A program made the translations under genes and the position numbers. Under the pieces are notes generated by a model, which was not told the DNA's origin, did not search any database, and saw only the letters and a program-made list of their open reading frames with translations. A stretch of 64,000 nt of DNA from Castellaniella sp. MT123 (GTDB taxonomy: Bacteria > Pseudomonadota > Gammaproteobacteria > Burkholderiales > Burkholderiaceae_B): the NCBI RefSeq assembly GCF_039614765.1, contig NZ_CP154879.1, positions 1,674,001-1,738,000 of the forward strand, read 5' to 3'. Each line of letters starts with the position of its first letter. Positions within the stretch are counted from its first letter, which is position 1. Positions 46,540 through 55,215 of the stretch are shown piece by piece.

Positions 46540-47385
46540 TCAAGGCTTGCAGGTGTATTCGACCGGCGTGGGGTCATACCCAGGCAACCCCGGCACCCCC
46601 TCGCCCGGCTCTATCTTCACGGATGCCGCGTCGGGCCCCGGCTTGGTGCCCAGCCATTTCTCGACAAGCCCGGCCACGACCCCTTTCTTCTTCAGGCACT
46701 TGAGGGCATTGGACAACCGGTCCCGGCCCTTGACGTCGTTTTTGCGGAAAACCAGGGCGAACACCTTGCCCGACCGGATCGTGTAGCTTGTTTGCAGCAG
46801 CGGATTCTTCTTGGCCGCCCACGGGCCGGAAATATTGTCGATCAAAGCCGCATCCGCCAGCCCGGACAGGACGGCCTGAATCGCATCCGCCGTCGTGCTG
46901 AACACCTGATACTGGAAACCGTACTGTGACTGGTTGGCCTTGGCCCAGGCCTCGTAGGCCGACCCGCTGTTGACGGTGATCTTCTTGCCCTTCAGCTCAT
47001 CCAGCGAAGTAAAAGGCTTCGCGCTTTTCTTCTGAACGAAGGTGTAGTCGGTATTGAAATAACCCTCAGAAAAAAGCAGGGACTGAGCCCGTTCCGGGGT
47101 GGCTGTCGTCGGCGCCAGCACGAAATCGTACTTCCCGGCATTCAGCGCTGGAATGATGGCCGAGAACTGGGACGGCTCGATCTTGATCATGCCCCCCAAT
47201 TCCTTGGCCAGCGCATTTCCCAGGTCGATGTTGAAGCCTTCCAGCGTGCCGTTCAGATTCTGCATCGCCATGGGCGCAAAGGTCGGATCCACACCCGTGG
47301 TCAGGGTTTCCGCTGCCACCCCCTGAAACGCCATCGCACACCCAATGACCCCCAGAACCACCAATTTCTTCTTCCAGATCTCCAT
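46540..47385 (-). CDS. ABC substrate-binding protein (family 3)
   Basis: The periplasmic receptor of the importer, 281 residues with a signal peptide (cut near AA-E at residue 26). [29 protein letters not shown] and [13 protein letters not shown] are typical of polar amino-acid receptors. It follows the hydantoinase gene by 24 bases. The ligand is likely a hydantoin, a carbamoyl amino acid or a D-amino acid; which one is inference. Confidence 0.92.
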   Translation of the reverse strand: MEIWKKKLVVLGVIGCAMAFQGVAAETLTTGVDPTFAPMAMQNLNGTLEGFNIDLGNALAKELGGMIKIEPSQFSAIIPALNAGKYDFVLAPTTATPERAQSLLFSEGYFNTDYTFVQKKSAKPFTSLDELKGKKITVNSGSAYEAWAKANQSQYGFQYQVFSTTADAIQAVLSGLADAALIDNISGPWAAKKNPLLQTSYTIRSGKVFALVFRKNDVKGRDRLSNALKCLKKKGVVAGLVEKWLGTKPGPDAASVKIEPGEGVPGLPGYDPTPVEYTCKP

Positions 47386-47409
47386 GACCCGTCTCCTGTA
47401 GATCGCAGT

Positions 47410-48861
47410 TCAGACTGCAAAGATTTTTTTGACAATGACGCCTTGCTGAATTTCTTTCTTGTTCCGTGCGATCGGCGCCGGTTCTCCGCAAGGCAGGAAC
47501 TGGCCATCGCCCGGCTGGGCGTGCAATACACCGCCTTCAACAACCAGCCGCCCCCGGCTGAACACCGCGATCGGCCAACCGGTCACCTCACGCCCCTCGT
47601 AGGGCGTATAGCCAACCGCGTCATGCAGCATTTCCCAACGAACCGTCTTTTTCAATGCGGGATCCCAGAGGGCGAGATCCGCATCGCTACCGATCCGGAT
47701 GACACCCTTGCGCGGATACAGGCCGTACATGACCGCATGGTTGGTCGCCGTCAGCGCGACGAATTTTTCAATGCTCATCCGCCCGGTATTCACACCTTCG
47801 GAAAACAGCAACGGCATCCGCAGTTCGATGCCCGGCAGCCCGTTGGCCATCTGCTTGAAGGTCGTCGCCTCGCCATGCGGCAGCTTTCCGGTCTCATCGA
47901 AACGATACGGCGCATGGTCCGAGGAAAACACCTGCAGGGTATCACCCAGCAACCCGTCCCAAACCGCCTGCTGGGAAGCGGAATCACGCGGCGGCGGACT
48001 GCAGCAGAATTTGGCCCCTTCCACGCCCGGTTGATCGATGTCATCGGCTGTCAGAAAGAGATACTGCGGGCAGCTCTCGCCGTAAATGTGCGCGCCCATA
48101 GTCTGCGCGGCATGGATGACCCTGACCGCTTCGAGGCCGGCCACGTGAACCACCAAGATCGGCACACTCAGCAGGCGGGACAAAGCGACTGCCCGGTAGG
48201 TCGCCTCGCTTTCGGCCAGCGGGTCATGCGCCACCGCGTGGTACTTTGGATGGGTGTATCCATCGTTCAACAGACGGCGGGTCACCCAGCGGATGATGTC
48301 ATTGTTCTCGCAATGCACCATGACCATGGCCCCGTGCCTGCCTGCGGCATGCAGCACATCCAGCAACTGGAAATCGTCCAGCTTCCAGGACTCATATGTC
48401 ATGTAGACCTTGAAGGATGTAATCCCATCCTTGATCACGCGAGGCAGATGCTCCGCCAGCGTCTGCTCGGTCGGGTCGGACAGGATCAGGTGGAACCCGT
48501 AATCGATCACCGCCTTTTCCCGGGCCAGGCGCGAATAGTCCTCCACCACCTGCAACAGGTTTTCCCCACGGCGTTGGGCCGCAAACGGAATCACGGTCGT
48601 CGTCCCGCCAAACGCCGCGGACCGGGTCGCTGTCTGGAAATCATCGGCGGTCATCACGCCCATGCCGGATAACTGCTCGATATGACAATGGCTGTCGATC
48701 CCGCCAGGCAGGACGATCAGTCCGGAGGCGTCCACATCCTTGTGCCCCGCAGGCAAACCCGTGCCCAGTGCCACGATGACGCCGTCGGTCACCCCGATAT
48801 CGGTCTGTACCACACCTTCTTCGGTGCATACTTTTCCATTCCGTATCGTCAGATCAAACAT
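47410..48861 (-). CDS. hyuA: D-hydantoinase (dihydropyrimidinase)
   Basis: A cyclic amidohydrolase that opens D-5-substituted hydantoins to N-carbamoyl-D-amino acids. The binuclear metal site is intact: H58 and H60 in GIDSHCHIEQ, the carboxylated lysine K151 in SFKVYMTYE, a histidine in VMVHCEN, one in ILVVHVAG and the aspartate in FSSDHAPYRFDE. Length is 483 residues. AGGAG precedes the ATG. It opens the operon with the ABC importer. A dihydropyrimidinase of pyrimidine breakdown is the alternative, but the D-carbamoylase and racemase favour hydantoins. Confidence 0.92.
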   Translation of the reverse strand: MFDLTIRNGKVCTEEGVVQTDIGVTDGVIVALGTGLPAGHKDVDASGLIVLPGGIDSHCHIEQLSGMGVMTADDFQTATRSAAFGGTTTVIPFAAQRRGENLLQVVEDYSRLAREKAVIDYGFHLILSDPTEQTLAEHLPRVIKDGITSFKVYMTYESWKLDDFQLLDVLHAAGRHGAMVMVHCENNDIIRWVTRRLLNDGYTHPKYHAVAHDPLAESEATYRAVALSRLLSVPILVVHVAGLEAVRVIHAAQTMGAHIYGESCPQYLFLTADDIDQPGVEGAKFCCSPPPRDSASQQAVWDGLLGDTLQVFSSDHAPYRFDETGKLPHGEATTFKQMANGLPGIELRMPLLFSEGVNTGRMSIEKFVALTATNHAVMYGLYPRKGVIRIGSDADLALWDPALKKTVRWEMLHDAVGYTPYEGREVTGWPIAVFSRGRLVVEGGVLHAQPGDGQFLPCGEPAPIARNKKEIQQGVIVKKIFAV

Positions 48862-48985
48862 GGTGTTCCCGTCTCCTGTTTATCTACCCGAAAACCGCAT
48901 GAAGTCGGATAGTTGCCACTGGTCAAAATACTAAGCGCAATCCCTGGCACCGACGAGTGCCTTTTCATGAGTCCACCATAAGGCG

Positions 48986-49016
48986 CCGTTATATCAGAGA
49001 AAACCCTGATTAACGG
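48986..49016. promoter_or_regulatory. Inverted repeat upstream of the hydantoinase operon
   Basis: CCGTTATATCAG (48986-48997) faces CTGATTAACGG (49006-49016) across 8 bases; ATCAG-N8-CTGAT is exact, and the outer arms match with one extra base. It lies about 125-155 bases before the hydantoinase ATG. It may be the site of the cluster's LysR regulator. Confidence 0.4.
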
Positions 49017-49090
49017 ACTATCCCGCCGGCGCGTCGACGCTGGAACCTGTGCAACTTCGAGATATTTTCTCAAGAGCGAGAAAGCACAAA

Positions 49091-49128
49091 GGGCGGGCCG
49101 CGCCCCCTTTGGGAAGCGCGGCCCGCCC
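49091..49128 (-). terminator. Terminator of the acyl-CoA dehydrogenase gene
   Basis: A perfect 13-bp GC-rich stem (49091-49103 with 49116-49128) and a 12-base loop lies 28 bases after the stop. On the minus strand TTTGTGCTTTCT follows, a modest U tract. Confidence 0.7.
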
Positions 49129-49155
49129 TGCAGAATATGAAGCGGATCGAACCGA

Positions 49156-50961
49156 TCAATACCCCAGCGCGAAATCCTCGGCGGGCATGTCCATCAGCAC
49201 GCCCGGCCCCGACGACATGGCTTCAACGTGTGCGCGGGTACGCGGCAGGATCCGCGCGAAATAGAAGCGCGCGGTGTGCAGCTTGGCCTGATAGAAGGCT
49301 TTATCGCCCTCGCCCGCCTTGAGTTTTTCGGCCGCAACCCGGGCCATGTCGGCCCAGAAATAGGCCAGCGTCACATACCCGGAATACATCAGGTAATCGA
49401 CGGATGCCGCCCCCACCGCTTCTCGGTTGGTCATGGCCGACATGCCGATCTTCATGGTCAGGCTGCCCCATTCCTTGTTCAGCTCAGCCAAGGGTTTGAC
49501 GAATTCGGAGATCGCGCGGTTGCCGCCTTGCGCCTTGCAGAACTGGTGCACGACCTTGGTAAAAGCGCGCAGGGTCTCGCCCTGGGTCAGCAGGACTTTG
49601 CGGCCCAGCAGATCCAGCGCCTGCACGCCAGTGGTGCCCTCGTAGAGCATGGAAATCCGGCTGTCACGCACGTTCTGTTCCATGCCGTGCTCGGCAATGT
49701 AGCCATGCCCACCAAACACCTGAACCCCCAGGTTGGCGGCCTCGAAGCCGGTTTCCGTCATGAAGGCCTTGGCGATCGGCGTCAGGAAACTGAGCAGCTT
49801 TTCCGCCAGTTCGCGCTGCTCGGCAGACTGGCTGTAGTGAGCGATGTCCACCTGCTGGGCAGCGTAGTACAACAGTGCGCGGTTGCCCTCGGCGAATGCC
49901 TTGATCGTCAGCAGCATGCGGCGCACGTCGGGGTGGACGATGATCGGATCGGCCGGCTGGTCCGGGAATTTGGGGCCGTTCAGGGCGCGCATCTGCAGGC
50001 GTTCATGCGCATAGCGGCTGGCGCCCTGGAAGGCGACCTCGGCATGGGCCAGGCCCTGAATCGCCGTCCCCAAACGGGCCATGTTCATGAAGGTGAACAT
50101 GCAGTTCAGGCCCTTGTTGACCGGCCCGATCAGATAGCCCACGGCACCGTCGAAATTCATGACGCAGGTGGCATTGCCGTGGATGCCCATCTTGTGCTCG
50201 ATGGAACCGCAACTGACGGCATTGCGCACACCCAGCCCGCCCTGCGCGCCAGGCAGGAACTTCGGGACGATGAAGAGCGAAATGCCCTTGGTGCCGGCCG
50301 GCGCGTCCGGCAGGCGGGCCAGCACGATATGAACGATGTTTTCCGCCATGTCGTGTTCGCCGGCGGAAATGAAGATCTTGGTCCCGCTGATCTTATAGCT
50401 GCCGTCGGCCTGGGGCTCGGCCTTGGTGCGCAGCATGCCCAGATCAGTCCCGCAGTGGGGTTCCGTCAGGCACATCGTCCCAGTCCATTTCCCGGCGACC
50501 AAGGGTTCCAAATACGTCTTTTGCTGTTCGGGCGTGCCGTGGGCCTGCAGGGTGTTCATCGCGCCATGCGACAGGCCGGGGTACATGCCCCAGGCCCAGT
50601 TGGCTTCGCCCATCAATTCGCTGATGGCCATGCCCAGCGATTCGGGCAGCCCCTGCCCGCCGTGCGCCGGGTCGTGCGACAACGCCGGCCAGCCGCCTTC
50701 CACATACCGGGCATAGGCTTCCTTGAAGCCCTTCGGCGTGGTCACGCCTTCAGCCGACCAGGTGCAGCCCTCGCGGTCGCCCACCTGGTTCAAGGGCGCC
50801 AGGACCTCCTGGCAAAATTTCGCGCCTTCTTCCAGGATGGAATCGACCGTATCCGGCGTGGCGTCCGCGCAACCCGGCAGGGACCGATAGTGGGCGGGAT
50901 AATCCAGGACCTCATCGCGCACGAAACGGATCTCGCGCAGGGGGGCTTTGTAGTCGGGCAT
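49156..50961 (-). CDS. Acyl-CoA dehydrogenase (FadE5/DmdC-like)
   Basis: An FAD enzyme that oxidises acyl-CoA to enoyl-CoA. It has the long form (601 residues) with an N-terminal extension (MPDYKAPLREIRFVRDEVL) and a C-terminal extra domain. The catalytic base is the glutamate of MLYEGTTGVQALDLLGRK, and MCLTEPHCGTDLGML and GTKIFISAGEHDM are the FAD-side motifs. The substrate chain length is unknown; DmdC-like enzymes act on 3-methylthiopropionyl-CoA, others on fatty acyl-CoA. It is monocistronic under a palindromic operator. Confidence 0.92.
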   Translation of the reverse strand: MPDYKAPLREIRFVRDEVLDYPAHYRSLPGCADATPDTVDSILEEGAKFCQEVLAPLNQVGDREGCTWSAEGVTTPKGFKEAYARYVEGGWPALSHDPAHGGQGLPESLGMAISELMGEANWAWGMYPGLSHGAMNTLQAHGTPEQQKTYLEPLVAGKWTGTMCLTEPHCGTDLGMLRTKAEPQADGSYKISGTKIFISAGEHDMAENIVHIVLARLPDAPAGTKGISLFIVPKFLPGAQGGLGVRNAVSCGSIEHKMGIHGNATCVMNFDGAVGYLIGPVNKGLNCMFTFMNMARLGTAIQGLAHAEVAFQGASRYAHERLQMRALNGPKFPDQPADPIIVHPDVRRMLLTIKAFAEGNRALLYYAAQQVDIAHYSQSAEQRELAEKLLSFLTPIAKAFMTETGFEAANLGVQVFGGHGYIAEHGMEQNVRDSRISMLYEGTTGVQALDLLGRKVLLTQGETLRAFTKVVHQFCKAQGGNRAISEFVKPLAELNKEWGSLTMKIGMSAMTNREAVGAASVDYLMYSGYVTLAYFWADMARVAAEKLKAGEGDKAFYQAKLHTARFYFARILPRTRAHVEAMSSGPGVLMDMPAEDFALGY

Positions 50962-51032
50962 CTCCAGTTCTCCGGGTGTATGACTGTCCGTCCGGCAGAT
51001 GGCCGGAGCCTGGACAACCTGTTGTGATATAG

Positions 51033-51052
51033 ATTCAAACGATCGTTTGAAT
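51033..51052. promoter_or_regulatory. 20-bp perfect operator palindrome of the acyl-CoA dehydrogenase gene
   Basis: ATTCAAACGATCGTTTGAAT is fully self-complementary. On the minus strand it is followed at once by CTATAT, a likely -10, so a bound repressor would block the promoter about 90 bases before the ATG. The CAAACG/CGTTTG core looks like sites of TetR-type fatty-acid regulators (PsrA/FadP group); the identity is not proved. Confidence 0.6.
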
Positions 51053-51131
51053 TTAAGACCAGATGCGGCGGAAAGTCAAGACGACGTCCTGCATGCCCAG
51101 GCCAAGGCACCTCGAAGGTATAAAAATGCAC

Positions 51132-51164
51132 GAGGACCCCGGCGGCTGCGCTGCGGTGGTCCTC
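51132..51164 (-). terminator. Terminator at the end of the Tad operon
   Basis: GAGGACC (51132-51138) and GGTCCTC (51158-51164) pair, with further GC pairing inside. On the minus strand TTTTT follows 5 bases after the stem. It lies 25 bases after the tadG stop. Confidence 0.55.
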
Positions 51165-51188
51165 CTGAAGGCACAGGAATGGAGAAAC

Positions 51189-53228
51189 TCACTGCGTCAG
51201 CCGCAATTCCGTCAGAGCACCAGCGATCTGGGCAAAGACGTCGGGCAGTTCAGCGGCATTGCTGACGTCGAAATAGTGGTTGGCGTCGGTGGCGCAGCCG
51301 CTCATAAGGTTTTTGGCTGTCGACGATACGTCCTGACCTAAAGTCAGAGTGTAGATCTGGATGTCACTGCTGGTATCCGCCTTGACGTTCGAACAGAGTT
51401 TGGCCATATAGGTGTTCAGTGCCGCAGTGCCTAAGCCGTCCGCGCCGCTCGTCGAATATCCAGTCTGATTCGAATGAGGAGAACCAGCGGTTGTTGAGCA
51501 GTTCGCTCTGTAATAGCCAGGCGTCAAGCTGTCAGGCGTCATCGCGGTAAGATCCACCATCAGCAATCCATCGAGGGGACACTGCCTGAAACTGGACAGA
51601 GACAGGGTTGCAGGATTCTTGCTCTTATCTTCGAGCACCGTACCCACCTTGACGGTATCGGTCTTCGAAGTAGTCGACCAACCGGATTGGTCGTTACAAA
51701 CGCCAGTTTTGTCGTTGGGCGATGTGCAAGAAGCAAAGGCGTACTTAACCGTGAACGCAATATCCTTGTTGCCCCCAGCAATGCTGGATTTCGCAGGTGC
51801 CGGCTGGTTGTCTCCATCACTCAAAAGCACAACTACTTTTCTGAGTTTGGATGCTGCCGCGCGTGGCAACTGCGAGCCATCCCAGGAGCCTTGCCATACT
51901 GGACTTAGCATCCGCCATGCCCACAATAGGCCCGTCGATACATTCGTATTTCCCGACGCGGCCATAGTATCTACAGCGCTATTAAGCGCGGTCCCATCCT
52001 GACTCAGGAACATCGCCATCGATTTTGTGCAAGGACCGGTTTCCATAGCTAGATTGACCTGAAACCGTCTAGGCAGACTAGTCAATGTTTGGCCAACTGG
52101 CCATTTATCCAGCCAATCCAGCTTCTGATCTGGCACGACGGTCGCGCTACTGCCATTATCAACCAGCACGGAGAGGAAGCGGCGGTCAAGATAGGGGATA
52201 GTGGGCGGTTGGAAATTGTAATAGCCCGCTCCCGATTCCACCTTGTTAAGGCTGATTAGATAATTATTCGCGCTACCGCCGTTTGTCGAATTCAGTGCAA
52301 CCGGCGTATAGAAAATGCTGTATGTGGAAATCATCGGCATGAATCCGGCCGTCGGCGACAGCACCAACGCGGGAAGCGGATTACTCGCCGTCCACCCAAT
52401 CGCGGACGGCCTGGGTTCCACGATGCAGCCGCCCCACACCTGATCGATGACGTTTTGCAGATTCACAGGGTGTGTCAGGTTGCCGCCCTTGTTCAGCCAG
52501 CCCTTCGCCCCACTGATATTCTTCACATTTACAGAGTCCGTAAACGGCACCAACCCGATATAGGCGCCACTGACCCCATCCGTCTGCCCCCCGGCTGCGG
52601 CGGCGGACATGACGGTATCGATCAGCCCCTTGGCCGATTTTTTCAGGATATCCATCCGAGTGGCTTCTCCCGGCAGCGTGCTGCCGGAAGACTGTCCCAT
52701 CGACCCCGTGTTATCCAGCGCGAGCACCAGTTCCAGGTCGTTGCGCACCCGGCGGATGGCCGAATTGACCGCATAGACGTTCATGGGCGCCAAGTTGTTG
52801 AAGCCCGTGCTCAACAAGGGCATCTTCCCGCTGACCGTCATACTGACGACTTGACCGGACAGATACTGACCGCTGCTCCCGACCCGCTCTTCGCTATAGA
52901 CAATATTTAGCGTGTCCAGCGGAATGTCCGACCCCAGGTACCGGGCCGGCATGTTGGCTTTGAAAAACGCATAGGCATCGTCCTTCCATGCCTGGCTGGG
53001 CTCACCTCCCTGCGTAGGTTTGTAGTCGGCCAGTTTGCGGCCTGCCGAAATCACCGCCGCATCCAGGGAATTCTGCAGACGGCTCTGGGTGGCGCTATAG
53101 CGCACCATATCCACGGCAAACAGGGTGCCGCCCAGCATGCTCGCAAAAGTCAGGGCAAACGTGATCGCGATGGCACCGCGCTGATCATGAACCAGGCGAT
53201 GCAAACAGTTTTGCCGCGTCGTCTTCAT
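51189..53228 (-). CDS. tadG: Tad pilus assembly protein with von Willebrand A domain
   Basis: A membrane-anchored minor component of the Flp pilus machine. The N-terminus RGAIAITFALTFASMLGGTLF (about residues 18-38) is a pilin-like hydrophobic helix; the vWA domain begins LELVLALDNTGSMGQSS, with a metal-site motif DNTGS. A second acidic patch is VVLLSDGDNQPAP. Length is 679 residues. Base composition appears less GC-rich than in the ATPase genes of the same operon. It is the last gene of the Tad operon. Confidence 0.88.
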   Translation of the reverse strand: MKTTRQNCLHRLVHDQRGAIAITFALTFASMLGGTLFAVDMVRYSATQSRLQNSLDAAVISAGRKLADYKPTQGGEPSQAWKDDAYAFFKANMPARYLGSDIPLDTLNIVYSEERVGSSGQYLSGQVVSMTVSGKMPLLSTGFNNLAPMNVYAVNSAIRRVRNDLELVLALDNTGSMGQSSGSTLPGEATRMDILKKSAKGLIDTVMSAAAAGGQTDGVSGAYIGLVPFTDSVNVKNISGAKGWLNKGGNLTHPVNLQNVIDQVWGGCIVEPRPSAIGWTASNPLPALVLSPTAGFMPMISTYSIFYTPVALNSTNGGSANNYLISLNKVESGAGYYNFQPPTIPYLDRRFLSVLVDNGSSATVVPDQKLDWLDKWPVGQTLTSLPRRFQVNLAMETGPCTKSMAMFLSQDGTALNSAVDTMAASGNTNVSTGLLWAWRMLSPVWQGSWDGSQLPRAAASKLRKVVVLLSDGDNQPAPAKSSIAGGNKDIAFTVKYAFASCTSPNDKTGVCNDQSGWSTTSKTDTVKVGTVLEDKSKNPATLSLSSFRQCPLDGLLMVDLTAMTPDSLTPGYYRANCSTTAGSPHSNQTGYSTSGADGLGTAALNTYMAKLCSNVKADTSSDIQIYTLTLGQDVSSTAKNLMSGCATDANHYFDVSNAAELPDVFAQIAGALTELRLTQ

Positions 53229-53270
53229 GAAAGTCTCCTGGCAAGGATTCCGGCCCTGCAGAGGTTCGCA

Positions 53271-53864
53271 TCAATTCAGCGTTTTCAGATCCTCGAACCG
53301 CGGGCGATAGAACGCCGTGGTGGACAACTCCGTACTACCGCCCAGGCTGGACCATAATCTGGAGGTGATGAGGAATGGCTCGTAGATCTGAAACACCTGC
53401 ACAACCAACAAAGTGTCCTTGGGTGCCGGGGCGGGGATGCCTGATGGCAACGATCCGGCCGCCCCTGGTAAGCAGTTTCCATCCCCGGCGCACGTCCAGC
53501 CCCAGACTGAGCCGCTGGTCCACGAGGTCACCCCGCTGGCATCGGTATCAGTTCCAAACAGGCGGATCGTCATCCGGCCCTTGTTCTTGTAATCCACCGG
53601 GCGCATCAGGTCGCCGACCACCACGCCATAGGTACACAGATGGTCCGTCGCGTTGCAGGGACCATCTCCAACCAGTTTCGTCTGCATGGCAATCCCATCC
53701 GCCACCGAAAAGGCGGCACGGTCCAGAATGGCCGCCGCCCGGAAGTACTGATAGATTTCGATCGTGCCGAAGATGAAGAAAATCATGATCGGCAGGATCA
53801 TGGCCGCTTCGATGGCAGCAACCCCGCGATCAGATCGGATTAGGTGCTTGATGTGGCCAGGCAT
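53271..53864 (-). CDS. TadE/TadF-like minor pseudopilin
   Basis: The N-terminus SDRGVAAIEAAMILPIMIFF (residues 11-30) is the TadE-like signal with the conserved glutamate of pseudopilins. The rest is a soluble domain with four cysteines. Length is 197 residues. It lies between another TadE-like gene and tadG, the place where TadF is expected. Confidence 0.85.
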   Translation of the reverse strand: MPGHIKHLIRSDRGVAAIEAAMILPIMIFFIFGTIEIYQYFRAAAILDRAAFSVADGIAMQTKLVGDGPCNATDHLCTYGVVVGDLMRPVDYKNKGRMTIRLFGTDTDASGVTSWTSGSVWGWTCAGDGNCLPGAAGSLPSGIPAPAPKDTLLVVQVFQIYEPFLITSRLWSSLGGSTELSTTAFYRPRFEDLKTLN

Positions 53865-53875
53865 CGTCGTCTTCC

Positions 53876-54364
53876 TCAGGGTTCGTTCTGGATCACCACG
53901 ATCCGCTCAAAGCGGAATACATCCAGCCCGAGATAATGAATCACACCCGTCAGTCCCGGTTTATCAAAGCCCAGACGGAAAATCACCATATCACCTCGAT
54001 CCCCTGTATCGCAGACCGGGGTGTAGTTCTGATCCAGTGCCTGAAATGAATTGTTTTCTCCGGGTTTATAGATCTTGGCATCCGCATGCAGATTGGTAGT
54101 GTCCGCCCAGATCGACAATTCATTCCGCAATTGATCCATCACCTTGTTATGGCAATCCTGACCCTGAAATTGGCCGATCTTCCCCATGCGGGTAATCCTA
54201 CTGGCGGCGGTATCCAGCGTGGAATCGGCCAGAAGCATGAAGATCACCTCGATGCCCATGAACAGAACCAGGAAAAACAGCGGAGCCACCAGCGCGTATT
54301 CCAGCGCCGTCACCCCCCGCTGGTGGCGCCAAAGATCGCGGATGCGGCGTCTGGTGGATGCCAT
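53876..54364 (-). CDS. tadE: TadE-like minor pseudopilin
   Basis: HQRGVTALEYALVAPLFFLVLF (about residues 14-35) is the TadE-like leader and helix with the prepilin glutamate. ATG 54364 starts 4 bases after the tadD stop; the codons upstream to 54421 overlap tadD and are not needed. Length is 162 residues. The prepilin peptidase of the locus presumably processes it. Confidence 0.86.
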   Translation of the reverse strand: MASTRRRIRDLWRHQRGVTALEYALVAPLFFLVLFMGIEVIFMLLADSTLDTAASRITRMGKIGQFQGQDCHNKVMDQLRNELSIWADTTNLHADAKIYKPGENNSFQALDQNYTPVCDTGDRGDMVIFRLGFDKPGLTGVIHYLGLDVFRFERIVVIQNEP

Positions 54365-54368
54365 GAGA

Positions 54369-55190
54369 TCACCTCTTTGCCGTCTTGGCGGTCGGGGTGG
54401 GTTCCGGCCCCGGTTGCCCAAGCTGTTGGCGCAGATAGCGGTAGAACTCCAGGTTGTCCTGGACCAGACCGCGCGGCTGATAACTCAGCAGGATGTCTTC
54501 CGCCGCGTCCTCCCGACCCATGACGCCGTACGCCAGCGCCAGGTTGTCCCGCCGCTGCGGCAGGCTGCCCGCCACCCCGGCGTTGCCCAGCAGGACATTG
54601 ATGGCCTCGCGGGGTTTGCCAGTCAGGGCCAGGGACAGACCCAGATTGGTACGCAAGGCTTCGTCCCCCGGATGGGCCGTCAAGCCCTTGCGATAGGTCT
54701 GCTGGGCCAATTCGGGCTGTCCGGACAGGTCATACACCACCCCCAGCCCCGCCAGGGCGACAGGCTGATCCGGATCCTGCGCCAGGATCTCCTGGAACCG
54801 TGCACGGGCCTGATCCAGCTGACGCAGGCGCACCAGGACACGGGCCTGCGCCAACTGCGGTGCCAGCAGCGTGGGGGCGATCTCCTGCGCCTTGGCGTAA
54901 GTAGCCTGGGCGGCCTCGAACTCGCCCGCCAGGAAATAGGAATCCCCCAGACCCTGCCAGACCGCCGGAACATCGGGGTGCGACCGCGCCAGATCTTTGT
55001 ACAGAGATCGGGCGACTTGCACATCACCACTTTGCAAGGCACTGGCGGCAATCCGCAGGTCGCCCGCTTCCAGGGCGGCCTGATCGACCACGGTTTCCAG
55101 CGGGCGTACGGCTGTCTTCTGGGTCACACAGCCGGTCAGGACAGATCCCGCGGCCAGCCAGAAAACCAATCGGAACATGCGTGACTTCAT
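54369..55190 (-). CDS. tadD: TadD lipoprotein with TPR repeats
   Basis: An outer-membrane lipoprotein that helps assemble the Tad secretin. The lipobox is SVLTGC after a short hydrophobic stretch, and the mature part is a row of TPR repeats (VWQGLGDSYFLAGEFEAAQATY and similar). Length is 273 residues. The start may be the first or fifth codon (both ATG). Confidence 0.9.
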   Translation of the reverse strand: MKSRMFRLVFWLAAGSVLTGCVTQKTAVRPLETVVDQAALEAGDLRIAASALQSGDVQVARSLYKDLARSHPDVPAVWQGLGDSYFLAGEFEAAQATYAKAQEIAPTLLAPQLAQARVLVRLRQLDQARARFQEILAQDPDQPVALAGLGVVYDLSGQPELAQQTYRKGLTAHPGDEALRTNLGLSLALTGKPREAINVLLGNAGVAGSLPQRRDNLALAYGVMGREDAAEDILLSYQPRGLVQDNLEFYRYLRQQLGQPGPEPTPTAKTAKR

Positions 55191-55215
55191 GAGAACTCCC
55201 TACGGATGGCTGGCG

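Noticed and set aside
47410-48861. Calling the amidohydrolase a pyrimidine-degradation dihydropyrimidinase.
   Set aside because: The gene family is the same, but no dihydropyrimidine dehydrogenase gene is adjacent, and a D-carbamoylase and hydantoin racemase are.
48849-49073. A 74-codon minus-strand frame at the hydantoinase start.
   Set aside because: No ribosome-binding site or motif; it overlaps the promoter region and inverted repeat.
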